DNA of 64,000 nucleotides from Candidatus Finniella inopinata (GCF_004210305.1 NZ_SCFB01000001.1:1-64000); one strand, 5' to 3'. Positions 1-9,034 are shown, counted from the stretch's first letter. The notes: generated from the letters alone by a model not told the origin. Program-made: numbers and translations.

Positions 1-5
1 TCACC

Positions 6-70
6 ATTCGAATTGAGCCGGAATTGCCGTTCGGTTTAGACCGGAATCACTATTCGATTTTCGCCGGAAT
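6..70. repeat. 23-bp tandem repeat, three imperfect copies
   Basis: Three consecutive units begin at 6, 29 and 52. Each opens with (A/G)TTCG and ends with CCGGAAT, and the period is exactly 23 bp. The array runs to the window edge and may continue beyond it. Because 23 is not a multiple of three, the array cannot encode a clean peptide repeat. On the minus strand it supplies the last residues and the stop codon of the adjoining desaturase gene, so that gene appears to end inside repeat DNA. Confidence 0.75.
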
Positions 71-734
71 ACGCACTGTGGGCCATTGAATGAAAAACCT
101 CAGAATTTGCCAAAAACATACCACCCACGGTCAAAGTATATCCGCCCCAACCGCCCCATACAGTTGCAACCCCTAAAACAGGGATAAGTAAGATATTAAA
201 TCCGCGTGTTTTTTCCCAATAGGACATTTTAACCAGGTGACGTGGATTTTCGTGATGCCCATAAGCTGAGCGAAATAACTTCATGTGGAGTTTTGTTAAC
301 GGCGATGGCTTTTCCTGTGGTTCATCATCACTTATGAAATCGCCAATAGCATGTACAATCCCAGACGCCAAGTCTGCCCCAAAAATTCCTAAAGCAATCC
401 CAGATCCTAATTCAAAGAGGGTTAAATTTTGGGCGGACATCATCAGAAAACGTCCGCCTATTAAAATAGAAGGTAAAAGGATAGCTGATTTATCTAGAAG
501 AGTTTCATGAGTCCACGGCTCTAGTTGCGAAATTTTTCCGCGTGCAGGTTTAGGCATTTCTTTATGCTTTGCTGGAGCATTTAAGTCTTGTGTGTTCTGG
601 TTACTAGAGATATTGGCCGTTTTGGACTGTCCAGGTTCGAGTTGATCTTCCACGGACAACGCCTGATGAGGTAGGCTGAAGGATGTTATGAAGAATACGG
701 TTAAGATAATAAAATGTTTAATATTAAAAGCCAT
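36..734 (-). CDS. Kua/TMEM189/CarF-type lipid desaturase, C-terminally truncated
   Basis: The family (lipid desaturase domain, PF10520) includes plasmanylethanolamine desaturase, a membrane di-iron enzyme that makes the vinyl-ether bond of plasmalogens. Visible here: an N-terminal hydrophobic signal-like segment (residues 8-25), a polar linker, then membrane segments and the family's histidine landmarks. These are H128 with D132 in the ASGIVHAIGD stretch, the H160-H161 pair followed by a family-like ENPRHL segment, and H215/H219 in the FHSMAHS motif. The last conserved block, a HHxxHH-type cluster that should follow about 20 residues after the FHSMAHS motif, is missing, because the frame closes inside the 23-bp repeat array. 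The enzyme is therefore probably inactive unless the reading frame resumes outside the window. Family assignment is fairly sure; function is doubtful. Confidence 0.7.
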   Translation of the reverse strand: MAFNIKHFIILTVFFITSFSLPHQALSVEDQLEPGQSKTANISSNQNTQDLNAPAKHKEMPKPARGKISQLEPWTHETLLDKSAILLPSILIGGRFLMMSAQNLTLFELGSGIALGIFGADLASGIVHAIGDFISDDEPQEKPSPLTKLHMKLFRSAYGHHENPRHLVKMSYWEKTRGFNILLIPVLGVATVWGGWGGYTLTVGGMFLANSEVFHSMAHSAYSGENRIVIPV

Positions 735-871
735 AGAGACACCTTTAGAATTTGTGATCTTATTGCTTTTTACTATTAACAGAAATGTATTAATAATTTA
801 TTAACGCTGTAATAAACAGTTTATAAAGTTCCCCGGAATATAAAAAAAGGAATTCTGTGCGTGCTTAAATT

Positions 872-1102
872 TCATTCTTCAAACAAATCGACAGCGACTT
901 GTGGCATCAACGTGGAAACAGCGTGCTTGTAAATTAACTGTGAATGACCGTCGCGTTCTAAAAGAATTGTTCTTACATCAAACCGACTTACAACGCCTTG
1001 CAACTTAACCCCATTGATTAAGAAAATAGTTATTACAATTTTATTGTTGCGAACATGATCTAAAAAGACATCCTGAATATTGACTGGTCGATCAATTACC
1101 AA
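872..1102 (-). CDS. hfq: RNA chaperone Hfq
   Basis: Hfq is the Sm-like hexameric ring protein that pairs small RNAs with mRNAs. The 76-residue product shows the Sm1 region (LQDVFLNHVR-like start, then [12 protein letters not shown]) and the diagnostic Sm2 YKHA motif followed by IS/STLMP. The start is TTG: a run of six G's lies five bases upstream, and an in-frame TAG sits directly above it, so no longer form is possible. The short C-terminal tail after the Sm fold is normal for alphaproteobacteria. It lies 37 bp downstream of the HAD phosphatase gene on the same strand, consistent with cotranscription. Confidence 0.95.
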   Translation of the reverse strand: MVIDRPVNIQDVFLDHVRNNKIVITIFLINGVKLQGVVSRFDVRTILLERDGHSQLIYKHAVSTLMPQVAVDLFEE

Positions 1103-1139
1103 CTGGCCCCCCTAATTTTATTGAAAATGTTATGTTAAT

Positions 1140-1814
1140 TTAGGCTATATTTTTTTCAATTGGTAAGCTTAAAAAGTTGGCTACTGTCGCTTGAAAATCT
1201 AAACAGTCCTTTAAATAGGGCAAATAAAAACTAGGCTTCATTTCTAAAAGAGAAGGATCCGTCCATAGGGCGATAGGTTGACAACCACTGTCCTGACCTG
1301 CCTGCCAATCTATTGTGGTGTCACCCACATACCAATGATTTAAGGAAGGTTGTGTTTGCATTTTTTCAAAAGCCAACAAGATAGGGTCGGGATGAGGCTT
1401 ATCACGCGCCGCATCTCCAGCACCAATAACAACTTCAAAGAAAGAATCCCACCCCAAATGGGCGACTTCCTTTTTCAAAAAATCAGAGCGTTTATTACTA
1501 ATCAGGGCCATAGGAATGTTTTGTTCAAAAAGAAATTCCAAAAGCTTTTTAGCGTGGGGTAAAACCTGCAGTTTTTCCAGGTGCAGTTTTTCAACTCGCT
1601 GGTAATAAAAGGGAGCAGCCTCCGACCATTTGTCTTTAAAAATTGATGGCAATAAATCGATTGTGGTTCCATGGGAATATTTCTTAAATTCCTCAAGTTC
1701 CCATGCTGGATGATTGTAATGATCCAGGGTTTCGTTGACGGCTTGGTGGAGAACTTCCCAGGTATTGACCAGTGTGTTATCCCAATCAAACAAAATGGCG
1801 TGTGGTTTTTTCAT
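1140..1814 (-). CDS. HAD-superfamily phosphatase, Gph-like
   Basis: A 224-residue haloacid-dehalogenase-fold hydrolase with all four motifs: nucleophile D10 and acid/base D12 in DWDNT, S106 in ISNKRS, K139 in DKPHPDP, and the Mg-binding acidic pair D165/D169 in VGDTTID. The helical cap inserted after motif I (about residues 16-85) places it with phosphoglycolate-phosphatase-like (subclass I) enzymes. The substrate cannot be read from the sequence; phosphoglycolate or another small phosphomonoester is likely. It is the gene immediately upstream of hfq in an apparent minus-strand cluster. Confidence 0.85.
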   Translation of the reverse strand: MKKPHAILFDWDNTLVNTWEVLHQAVNETLDHYNHPAWELEEFKKYSHGTTIDLLPSIFKDKWSEAAPFYYQRVEKLHLEKLQVLPHAKKLLEFLFEQNIPMALISNKRSDFLKKEVAHLGWDSFFEVVIGAGDAARDKPHPDPILLAFEKMQTQPSLNHWYVGDTTIDWQAGQDSGCQPIALWTDPSLLEMKPSFYLPYLKDCLDFQATVANFLSLPIEKNIA

Positions 1815-1847
1815 TTTCTATCCCTTGTTCTTATAATTTTATTTGTA

Positions 1848-2501
1848 CTAATGACATGTCTGTGACCCGCCCTCGCGTCCCGCCAACTCAAGCAATGTCA
1901 TCATCACTCGAGATTGTTCTTGGGGGGTTGAGGCTTCCAATAGGGCTTGTTTTTCCCGAGCCTCCAGCGGACAAACAATCGTCAAAGCAGAGATCAGTTT
2001 TTGGTTTGATGTCTTATCAATTTCTTCCCAGTTCGGGCTAATGTCGACCACTTTAAAATATTGCTCCAATACCTTCAGGAATCTTACGCGATCGAAGGCA
2101 AAGTCGCTATCCTCAACATAGTCCATGGGATAGTCATTATAACTAACAAGCGCTTGCCTATAGCCACACTCGTGGTTTGATTCTTTGATAATTTTAAAAC
2201 GGCAAATGCCTTTCAAAGTCAAAAGGTATTGGTTTTCCTCCACTTCATGCAGGTCAACAATCTTCCCAGCACAACCTGTTTTGAAAATAGGGGATGCAAC
2301 GTCGATTAATCGATCAGTTGACACAGGTTGTACCATCCCAATTATTTGATGTGTTCTTAACATCTCAAATATCATCTCAAGATGGGACAATTCATGGATA
2401 GGAATTGGTAATTGTAACAATGGCAATAAAACAGCGCCTTGAACGGCCAACAAGGGCAGTTTGGTGGGCAATTTTTCAAAATCATGAGGAAACTTTTTCA
2501 A
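1848..2501 (-). CDS. Lon N-terminal-domain protein (LonN)
   Basis: This stand-alone Lon substrate-binding domain (PF02190) of 217 residues lacks the AAA and protease parts of Lon. Typical features are the LPLLAVQGAVLLP strand near the N-terminus, the IPIHELSH segment and a conserved GxAGKIVDLHE block near residues 74-84. Alphaproteobacteria commonly encode such a protein as a presumed adaptor or regulator; its exact role is unknown. The start is TTG, chosen because a perfect AGGAGG lies six bases upstream. It belongs to the minus-strand group with the HAD and hydrolase genes. Confidence 0.85.
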   Translation of the reverse strand: MKKFPHDFEKLPTKLPLLAVQGAVLLPLLQLPIPIHELSHLEMIFEMLRTHQIIGMVQPVSTDRLIDVASPIFKTGCAGKIVDLHEVEENQYLLTLKGICRFKIIKESNHECGYRQALVSYNDYPMDYVEDSDFAFDRVRFLKVLEQYFKVVDISPNWEEIDKTSNQKLISALTIVCPLEAREKQALLEASTPQEQSRVMMTLLELAGREGGSQTCH

Positions 2502-2566
2502 AGCAGACCTCCTGTTGTTTTGTTAGTTCCATAAACGTCCTTAAAAACCGCATGCACAAAAAAGAC

Positions 2567-3229
2567 TCAACTAGCAAGGGATTGTGGAAACGTCTGCATC
2601 CGTTTTTGAAGATACCGGCTCACACTAGCCTGCAAATTTGAGAGATGTTGGGTAAAGAAATGATCACAGTTTTCAACAGTCTCAAAGTCAATCTTAATTC
2701 CTTTTTGGTTCCGCAACTTATTCACAAGAACCCCTACGCTTTCATGAGAGACAATTGTGTCACTTAGTCCCTGAACAATAAGGCCTGATGCGGGGCAGGG
2801 GGCCAGAAAATTAAAATCATACAAGCTTGCTGGTGGACTGATGGACACAAACCCTTCCAATTCAGGGCGACGCATCAGCAGTTGCATGCCAATCCATGCG
2901 CCAAAGGAAAAACCTGCAACCCAAAACCTGTGACTTTGTGGATTAATGGACTGCAGCCAATCAAGGGCAGAGGCTGCATCGCTCAGTTCTCCCTCGCCCT
3001 TGTCATAGGAGCCCTCTGATCGGCCTATGCCTCTAAAGTTAAAGCGAAGTGTTGTAAATCCCTGATCGCTGAATGCACGATGAAGGGTGTGAACTATTTT
3101 GCTATTCATGGTCCCACCATGGGCGGGGTGAGGATGGAGAATCAAAACAACGGGCGCCTCTTTGTCGGCATGGGGGTGAAAACGACCCTCTAATCTTCCA
3201 GCTGATCCGTTAAATATTACCTCTGGCAT
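2567..3229 (-). CDS. Alpha/beta hydrolase of the COG2945 type
   Basis: A 220-residue alpha/beta-fold hydrolase. The nucleophile elbow is G-F-S108-F-G, and the likely partners are D157 (in GLSDTIV) and H190 (in NCDHFF). The N-terminal HPHPAHGGTM stretch, with the oxyanion-hole HPHP, and the FNFRGIGRSEG loop are hallmarks of this small intracellular family. No signal peptide is present, so it is cytosolic. Substrate unknown; related proteins are annotated as esterases or acyl-peptidase-like without firm proof. It is the most upstream gene of the minus-strand cluster running down to hfq. Confidence 0.8.
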   Translation of the reverse strand: MPEVIFNGSAGRLEGRFHPHADKEAPVVLILHPHPAHGGTMNSKIVHTLHRAFSDQGFTTLRFNFRGIGRSEGSYDKGEGELSDAASALDWLQSINPQSHRFWVAGFSFGAWIGMQLLMRRPELEGFVSISPPASLYDFNFLAPCPASGLIVQGLSDTIVSHESVGVLVNKLRNQKGIKIDFETVENCDHFFTQHLSNLQASVSRYLQKRMQTFPQSLAS

Positions 3230-3335
3230 TTTTTATCCTTTACCCTCAATGACTACGTATTCGGTGTACAATCAAATTTTTCTAATTTAACTAATTTCCA
3301 CAACCTTACCAAGATTTTTTTTAAAGCTTCGAATG

Positions 3336-3368
3336 ATTGTTGACTTCATTGGTCGGAATAGTTATTTA
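3336..3368 (+). promoter_or_regulatory. Putative iscR promoter with IscR type-1-like operator
   Basis: A -35-like TTGACT (3340-3345) lies 17 bp before TATTTA (3363-3368). Overlapping it is an imperfect match to the IscR type-1 site: GTTGACT, six bases, then GTCGGAAT (core 3339-3359). This matches the established architecture in which [2Fe-2S]-IscR represses its own operon. The match was made by eye and the -10 is weak. Confidence 0.45.
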
Positions 3369-3453
3369 AATTACAGATGTGTTATATGTTTTCCGTTTGT
3401 TAAATCGAACTCTAACATTCCCTGAACGCCAAATCTAGGAAATTGGTAATAAT

Positions 3454-3960
3454 ATGCGCCTTAGTACGAAAGCTCGTTACAGCGTTATGGCCATGGCTGA
3501 ATTGGCCAGGATGCAAATGACCACGCAGGGACCTGTGTCTTTGGCAACTTTGTCAGAACGGCAGCATTTGCCGTTGGCGTATTTAGAACAAATCTTTTTA
3601 AAATTACGTAAAAAGGGCCTTGTCAAAAGTATAAGGGGTAATGGCGGTGGTTATACACTGGCAAAAGCAGCGGCCAATATCCCTGTTTTTGAGGTTATAA
3701 AGGCGGTGGATACCCCTTTAAAGGCAACTCGGTGTCCGCTGAATTCTGAACAAGGGTGCCAACCACATGGCGTTCGTTGTTTGACGCACAATTTGTGGGA
3801 CGGTTTGGGGGTTGTTGTTCAAACCTTTTTAAATAAAGTCAGTTTAGAGGATGTTTTTCTGGGCAATCCCATATTAAGAGAAGCGCAAATGGGCTTTGTC
3901 AAAAGTGTCCCTGTTTCACTAACAGATGATACCACTCTTATGATGAGTCCATGTCAATGA
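3454..3960 (+). CDS. iscR: Fe-S cluster regulator IscR (Rrf2 family)
   Basis: This winged-helix repressor senses cellular Fe-S status through its own [2Fe-2S] cluster. The 168-residue product begins with the canonical MRLSTKARYSVMA. It has the RGNGGGYTLA wing and the three cluster cysteines C94, C102 and C109, followed by H112 in RCLTHNLW, the usual fourth ligand region. It heads the isc gene cluster and overlaps the next gene by up to 10 bp, so autoregulation of the whole operon is expected. The C-terminal 30 residues are unremarkable. Confidence 0.95.
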   Translation: MRLSTKARYSVMAMAELARMQMTTQGPVSLATLSERQHLPLAYLEQIFLKLRKKGLVKSIRGNGGGYTLAKAAANIPVFEVIKAVDTPLKATRCPLNSEQGCQPHGVRCLTHNLWDGLGVVVQTFLNKVSLEDVFLGNPILREAQMGFVKSVPVSLTDDTTLMMSPCQ

Positions 3961-5087
3961 CGGTTTATTTGGATTACAATGCCACAGCCCCCCTTTGTGC
4001 CGCAGCCATTCAGGCCATGAACGATGCTATGATGTGGATAGGAAATCCATCCTCCGTTCATGGTTATGGGCGGAAAAGTCGCCATGTAATTGAGCAAGCG
4101 CGCCAGGACGTTGCCAACTGCTTAAATGTTTCCAGTCAACGCGTGGTTTTTACAAGTGGCGCCACTGAGGCTAATAACATGGCTTTGGCCCATTTCCCAG
4201 GGCGTGTTCTTGTTTCAGCGATAGAACACGACTCTGTCCGTCTTGTGTGCCCTGATGCCATGATGATACCCGTGAACGAGGCTGGCATTGTTGATCTTCT
4301 GGCATTGGAAAATTTGTTGGCAGAGGGTTATGAAGGTGCGACTTTAATTTCGGTTATGGCGGCTCACAATGAAACGGGCGTTATTCAACCCTTAAGTGCT
4401 ATCATTGGTTTGGCCAGAAAATACAAGGCTTGTGTCCACAGTGACTGCGTGCAAGGGGTTGGACGGCTTGATTTTCCCTGGCATACCCTAGATATGTTAT
4501 CACTTTCTGCCCACAAAATAGGGGGCCCAGCCGGCGTGGGATGTTTGATTGTTCACCCTGATTGGCCGATTAAGGCTTTACTAAAGGGTGGCGGGCAGGA
4601 ACGGTCTTTGCGTCCCGGTACAGAAAACATAATCGGCATTATGGGTATGGCAGCAGCATTAAGTCAATCCAAAAAGGTGGACTGGTCGCAGGTGAGCAGT
4701 CTTCGAGTATATATGGAAAAAACTTTGTTAACCTTAAGCCCTGATTCCGTTGTTATTGGTCAGCACAGTGCCAGATTACCCAACACAACCCTGATCACCA
4801 TGCCTGGTGTTAAAAGTGAAACACAGGTCATGAATTTGGATTTGCAGGGGTTTGCTGTTAGCAGTGGGGCTGCTTGTTCATCAGGTAAAGTGCGCACCTC
4901 TCATTCTTTGCAGGCGATGGGCGTACCAAAAGCTGCGCAAAGTAGTGCCTTAAGAGTCAGTCTGTGTCCTACAACGACCGAGGCAGAAGTCAAAGTCTTC
5001 ATTCAAGCGTGGAACCAGGTTTATGAACGCTGTGCTAATAATAACAACACTGCTTTAGTATATGTAACAAAACAGAAAACGAGTTGA
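3951..5087 (+). CDS. Second cysteine desulfurase (NifS/IscS-like)
   Basis: A class V PLP aminotransferase-fold enzyme that removes sulfur from cysteine. Landmarks: H93 in IEHDS, the PLP-binding K189 in SAHKIGGP, the substrate-binding RPGTENI loop, and catalytic C309 on the [14 protein letters not shown] loop. At 378 residues it is shorter and more divergent than the IscS that follows, lacking the [12 protein letters not shown] signature. Two starts are possible, 3951 or the ATGA overlap at 3957. Rickettsiales also carry a paired desulfurase at this locus. It may serve a different acceptor, but the sequence does not say which. Confidence 0.88.
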   Translation: MSMTVYLDYNATAPLCAAAIQAMNDAMMWIGNPSSVHGYGRKSRHVIEQARQDVANCLNVSSQRVVFTSGATEANNMALAHFPGRVLVSAIEHDSVRLVCPDAMMIPVNEAGIVDLLALENLLAEGYEGATLISVMAAHNETGVIQPLSAIIGLARKYKACVHSDCVQGVGRLDFPWHTLDMLSLSAHKIGGPAGVGCLIVHPDWPIKALLKGGGQERSLRPGTENIIGIMGMAAALSQSKKVDWSQVSSLRVYMEKTLLTLSPDSVVIGQHSARLPNTTLITMPGVKSETQVMNLDLQGFAVSSGAACSSGKVRTSHSLQAMGVPKAAQSSALRVSLCPTTTEAEVKVFIQAWNQVYERCANNNNTALVYVTKQKTS

Positions 5088-5092
5088 TAATC

Positions 5093-6349
5093 ATGGCTAC
5101 CTCAATCATACCTAAATTAAGTGGGTCTTCCCTCATGCCGGCTGAACAAATCTATTTAGATTATCAGGCTACGACTCCCTGTGATCCAAGGGTTTTGGAA
5201 AAAATGTTGCCTTATTTTAGCGGCATATTTGGCAATGCCCATTCTCGCAACCACCTGCATGGTTGGATGGCTGAGGAAGCCATTGAAACAGCCCGCCAGC
5301 AAATTGCCGACGTAATTGGTGCTGACGAACGGGAAGTGATCTTTACCAGTGGGGCGACAGAATCGAATAACATGGCGATTAAAGGTGTTGCTTCATTTTA
5401 TCAAGATCAGAAAAATCATATTGTTACGTGTGTTACAGAACACAAATGTGTTTTGGACAGTTGTCGGCGACTGGAACAAGAAGGGTTTGAAGTGACCTAT
5501 CTGCCCGTACAACCGAACGGTTTGATCGATTTGAACCAGCTGAGGGATGCCATCACTGACAAGACAGTCTTGGTTTCCATCATGGCTGTGAATAATGAAA
5601 TTGGGGTGATCCAACCTTTAAGTGAAATTGGCAAGATTTGCCGCGAGAAAGGAACACTTTTCCATACGGATGCTGCCCAAGCTGTGGGTAAAATTCCTTT
5701 AGATGTTAATGAGATGAACATTGATTTGCTAAGCATTTCGGGCCACAAGGTATATGGACCTAAAGGAATTGGGGCTTTGTTTGTGCGACGCAAGCCACGT
5801 GTTCGAATGCAGGCTTTGATCAGTGGTGGCGGGCAAGAACGGGGGATGCGTTCAGGAACTTTGCCGACGCCTTTATGTGTTGGATTTGGAGAGGCTTGTG
5901 CTTTGGCCTGGCGTGAAATGTCTAAGGAAGACCAGAGAATTCGGGTCTTAAGTCAGCGGTTGTATAAGGGGCTAACCGACCAATTGCCCTATGTCTATTT
6001 GAATGGCGATGCTGTTCAGCGTATCCCAGGTAATCTTAACCTCAGTTTTGCCTATGTAGAGGGAGAGGGGTTAATGATGGGGTTCAAAGAACTCTCCGTA
6101 TCCTCAGGGTCGGCTTGCACGTCATCCTCCTTGGAACCTTCGTATGTCTTGCGAGCACTTGGGGTAGAGGAAGAGTTAGCTCACACTTCTATTCGTTTCG
6201 GGATTGGCCGATATACAACCATGCCTGAGATTGATTTGACGATTGAAAAAGTGGTGAAAGCTGTTGAGCGTCTGCGCGAAATGAGTCCGCTTTGGGAAAT
6301 GGCCCAAGAAGGAATCGATTTAAAGTCCATTCAATGGGCGGCCCATTAA
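5093..6349 (+). CDS. iscS: Cysteine desulfurase IscS
   Basis: The main sulfur donor for Fe-S assembly on IscU. Close to enterobacterial IscS throughout: H117 (TEHKCVLD), PLP lysine K219 ([10 protein letters not shown]), and C342 within [21 protein letters not shown]. The C-terminus [10 protein letters not shown]...IQWAAH corresponds to the IscU-docking tail. I prefer the ATG at 5093, giving 418 residues. An upstream in-frame TTG at 5084 overlaps the preceding stop codon. The first 18 residues extend beyond the usual YLDYQATTP start. Confidence 0.95.
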   Translation: MATSIIPKLSGSSLMPAEQIYLDYQATTPCDPRVLEKMLPYFSGIFGNAHSRNHLHGWMAEEAIETARQQIADVIGADEREVIFTSGATESNNMAIKGVASFYQDQKNHIVTCVTEHKCVLDSCRRLEQEGFEVTYLPVQPNGLIDLNQLRDAITDKTVLVSIMAVNNEIGVIQPLSEIGKICREKGTLFHTDAAQAVGKIPLDVNEMNIDLLSISGHKVYGPKGIGALFVRRKPRVRMQALISGGGQERGMRSGTLPTPLCVGFGEACALAWREMSKEDQRIRVLSQRLYKGLTDQLPYVYLNGDAVQRIPGNLNLSFAYVEGEGLMMGFKELSVSSGSACTSSSLEPSYVLRALGVEEELAHTSIRFGIGRYTTMPEIDLTIEKVVKAVERLREMSPLWEMAQEGIDLKSIQWAAH

Positions 6350-6371
6350 TTAAAAAAAGAGGAGAGTCAGT

Positions 6372-6761
6372 ATGGCTTATAGCAAAAAAGTTCTTGAACA
6401 CTACGAAAAGCCCCGCAACGTTGGGGCGTTTGACAAAAACGATAACACAATCGGCACGGGCCTGGTCGGCGCCCCCGCATGTGGCGACGTCATGAAACTG
6501 CAGATTAAGGTGAATAATCAAGGTCTGATTGAGGATGCCAAATTTAAAACATTCGGATGTGCATCAGCGATTGCGTCTTCTTCCTTGGTGACCGAATGGG
6601 TCAAAGGGAAGACGATTGAGGAGGCGACAACCATTCGAAATACGGAAATAGCCCAGCATTTGGCCCTGCCACCTGTGAAAATTCACTGCTCAATTTTAGC
6701 CGAAGATGCGATCAAGGCGGCTATCGCTGATTATCGAACGAAACAGAACGCAGGCGTGTAG
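6372..6761 (+). CDS. iscU: Fe-S cluster scaffold IscU
   Basis: Scaffold on which [2Fe-2S] clusters are built. At 129 residues it has the family's exact length, and the cluster ligands sit where expected: C37 (with D39) in GAPACGDV, C63 in FGCASAI, and H105-C106 in the LPPVKIHCS segment, which also contains the HscA-recognition LPPVK. A GAGGAG-type Shine-Dalgarno lies just upstream of the ATG. LPPVK is retained even though no hscA is visible at this locus. Confidence 0.97.
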   Translation: MAYSKKVLEHYEKPRNVGAFDKNDNTIGTGLVGAPACGDVMKLQIKVNNQGLIEDAKFKTFGCASAIASSSLVTEWVKGKTIEEATTIRNTEIAQHLALPPVKIHCSILAEDAIKAAIADYRTKQNAGV

Positions 6762-6763
6762 GG

Positions 6764-7099
6764 ATGAGGGCTGCTCCTTTAACAATCACAGATGCTGCAG
6801 TTCGACGGGTCCAGCATCTGTTAGCGAATCGTGGAAAACCATCGGTTGGTATTCGTGTTGGCATTAGCACCAAAGGATGTTCAGGATTAAAATATACCAT
6901 TGAATATGCCGATGATCGCAAACCCTTTGAAGAAGTCGTTGAGAAAGAGGACGTCACTGTTCTAATTGATCCTAAGGCAAGTTTATTTATTTTGGGTACA
7001 GAAATGGATTTCGTCGAAGACGACCTGCAATCAGGTTTCATCTTTCGTAACCCTAATGAAAAGGGGCGATGCGGATGCGGTGAATCGTTCCATGTTTAA
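6764..7099 (+). CDS. iscA: Fe-S carrier protein IscA (A-type)
   Basis: An A-type carrier that passes clusters or iron to client proteins. The 111-residue product has the three conserved cysteines C39 (TKGCSGLKY), C103 and C105 (GRCGCGESF). It begins two bases after the iscU stop, indicating translational coupling. Nothing is unusual in sequence or length. Confidence 0.95.
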   Translation: MRAAPLTITDAAVRRVQHLLANRGKPSVGIRVGISTKGCSGLKYTIEYADDRKPFEEVVEKEDVTVLIDPKASLFILGTEMDFVEDDLQSGFIFRNPNEKGRCGCGESFHV

Positions 7100-7113
7100 A
7101 GAGGACTAATGGC

Positions 7114-7698
7114 ATGACGCGCCAACTTCATAATCCTGGAAATTGGGATATTGAAAGCATTCGCCCCCAGGCAACGCCTTTTGCATTGTTATCCTTGTTG
7201 CCGGCTTACAGTTTGGATATGGAAGTTTTGGAACGACACTACCTGATTTTACAAAGGGAGCTGCATCCCGATCGTTTTATCAATAAATCGCCGAGAGAGG
7301 CCCAAACGGCCGAAATGATGTCGGCCTGGATTAACCGAGCTTACACAACTTTGAAAGACCCCGTCCTTCGGGCAAAGGCGTTGCTGAAAATCAAGGGATG
7401 CATGGTGGACGAATGCACAGTTTTTCAAGACAACGCTTTGTTAGAGGAAGCTATGGAATGGCGGCAACGTTTGGAAGAATTGCAAACAAGCGCGCATCAA
7501 AAACAATTTCAGATTGATTTGCAGGAAGCAATAAAAGCCTGCGAAGATGATTTTAGCAAGGCCTGGGATCGACAAGACCAGCAAGCATTGCAGACGTCTT
7601 ACCTGCGGCTGAGCTACTTGATGAAAACATTTAAACAGGGTCAAATTAAGCAATCCATGCAGGCTGAAGACCAGGATCCCCGTGTTTTGTCGAGATGA
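7114..7698 (+). CDS. hscB: Co-chaperone HscB (Hsc20)
   Basis: A J-type co-chaperone that delivers IscU to HscA. The N-terminal J-domain carries H51-P52-D53 (LHPDRF), and the C-terminal part (from about residue 105) is the helical IscU-binding domain with the KAKALLKIKG and LEEAMEWRQRLEEL segments of the family. At 194 residues it is slightly longer than usual. It is the last gene of the isc run. The usual partner genes hscA and fdx do not follow; about 120 bp of non-coding sequence leads into a transporter gene instead. Confidence 0.92.
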   Translation: MTRQLHNPGNWDIESIRPQATPFALLSLLPAYSLDMEVLERHYLILQRELHPDRFINKSPREAQTAEMMSAWINRAYTTLKDPVLRAKALLKIKGCMVDECTVFQDNALLEEAMEWRQRLEELQTSAHQKQFQIDLQEAIKACEDDFSKAWDRQDQQALQTSYLRLSYLMKTFKQGQIKQSMQAEDQDPRVLSR

Positions 7699-7819
7699 AT
7701 AACAGATCAAAGATATTGTTGCTGCAAGACGCTTTGTGCTACAAGAACACAAGGCACTTGCAAATGTTGTGACAACCATCCGTCCTTGCCGTTTGCGTTT
7801 TTAAAGGCAGATTTCTTTC

Positions 7820-9034
7820 ATGTCCGTTTTATTAATTGTAAAAAATTTAGTTTTGAAGAATCTTCCCGTTCAGCTTCTATTATGTTTAATTGGCGGGTTG
7901 CTTTTCGGCGATTTCTTAAGTAATCACACCGTTTCCTTGTTTTATACGGCAAGCCTTCTAATTAAAGAATTGTTAATGTTTGCCTTGCCGATTATTATCT
8001 TCAGTTATTTATTAGCGGCGTTGGCTTCCTTTGACAAGCAGGGGCCCTTTTTAATCGTTGCTATTTTAGGTTTAGTTATCCTTTCCAATGCTGTTAGTGT
8101 GCTGACTGCGTTTGGCGTCAGTCATTTGGTTTTTCCCTGGTTGGGGGGATTGTCATCGCAGGGACTAACCGCTGTTAATCAATCTGTTCATCCCGTTTGG
8201 TCGCTTGGGCTATCGCCCTTTTTGTCGCCCGACAGAGCTTTGTTGGCAGGGATTGTCGCGGGTTTGTTGGTCAACTTCATCCCCTCCGCAAGTTTAAAAC
8301 ATCAAGCTAAATCGTGGGCGTTTCAGTTGCGTGATTGGACGACGGTTGGTTTGAAAAAAGGGTTCATTCCCTTTTTACCAGTGTATGTTTTAGGGTTCGT
8401 TTTGAAACTAGACCGAGAAGGATCTTTGGGGGTTTTGATTCAAAGTTACGGTAAGATTTTCGTCCTTGGCTGTTTGTTGATCATTTTTTATCTGCTGTTT
8501 TTGTATGGCTTGGCCGCAGGCTTTCGAAAAGACCTTTGGGTACGTTATGTGCGTGAAATGTTGCCAGCAGGTTTAACTGGGTTCAGCACAATGTCAAGTG
8601 CGGCGACCATGCCCGTTACCTTGGAGGCGACAGAGAAAAACCTTAATGATCGTTCGTACGCTGATTTTGTGATTCCGGTCACGGTGAATATTCATTTGGT
8701 TGGCGATGGTCTGAGTATTTCTTTGACAGCCTTAGCGTTGCTGATTATGTCGGGACATCCTTTTCCTGATATTGCGACCTATCTTACTTTCACGTTCTAC
8801 TACTGTTTGGCTAAGTTTTCTTGCGCTGGCATTCCTGGTGGCGGGGTCATTGTGATTTTGCCGGTGATTCAAGCCTATTTAGGGCTAAGCCCAGAAATGA
8901 CAACGTTGCTGGCCACCATCTATATTTTACAAGATCCCATTTTGACGGGTGCTAATGTCATGGGTAACGGCGCTTTTGCATTATTAACACGAAGGATTTT
9001 GAATCCTTTGTACAACAGGCCTATGGAAAAATGA
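7820..9034 (+). CDS. Dicarboxylate/amino-acid:cation symporter (SDF/DAACS family)
   Basis: An inner-membrane secondary transporter of 404 residues with the GltP/DctA fold. Diagnostic are the serine-rich re-entrant loop near residues 256-265 (STMSSAATMPVT), the VTVNIHLVGDG helix, the AGIPGGGVIVILPV re-entrant loop and the late DPILTGANVMGNGA motif. These bind substrate and Na+ or H+ in the family, so uptake of glutamate, aspartate or C4-dicarboxylates is likely. The usual NMDG sequence of TM7 is altered (HLVGDG), and this could shift ion or substrate choice. It overlaps the next gene by four bases. Confidence 0.85.
   Translation: MSVLLIVKNLVLKNLPVQLLLCLIGGLLFGDFLSNHTVSLFYTASLLIKELLMFALPIIIFSYLLAALASFDKQGPFLIVAILGLVILSNAVSVLTAFGVSHLVFPWLGGLSSQGLTAVNQSVHPVWSLGLSPFLSPDRALLAGIVAGLLVNFIPSASLKHQAKSWAFQLRDWTTVGLKKGFIPFLPVYVLGFVLKLDREGSLGVLIQSYGKIFVLGCLLIIFYLLFLYGLAAGFRKDLWVRYVREMLPAGLTGFSTMSSAATMPVTLEATEKNLNDRSYADFVIPVTVNIHLVGDGLSISLTALALLIMSGHPFPDIATYLTFTFYYCLAKFSCAGIPGGGVIVILPVIQAYLGLSPEMTTLLATIYILQDPILTGANVMGNGAFALLTRRILNPLYNRPMEK

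Noticed and set aside
6..70. 23-bp repeats as a CRISPR array
   Set aside because: Units are directly adjacent without spacers and imperfect; this is a minisatellite.
600..625. Peptide NQNTQDL shared by the desaturase linker and the solenoid protein (near 53455)
   Set aside because: Seven residues in disordered or repeat context, with different codons; chance is the simplest explanation.
7703..7802. Short open stretch after hscB that might be an hscA or fdx remnant
   Set aside because: It reads IKDIVAARRFVLQEHK and ends at a stop; the faint AARR resemblance to the HscA end is too short to support.
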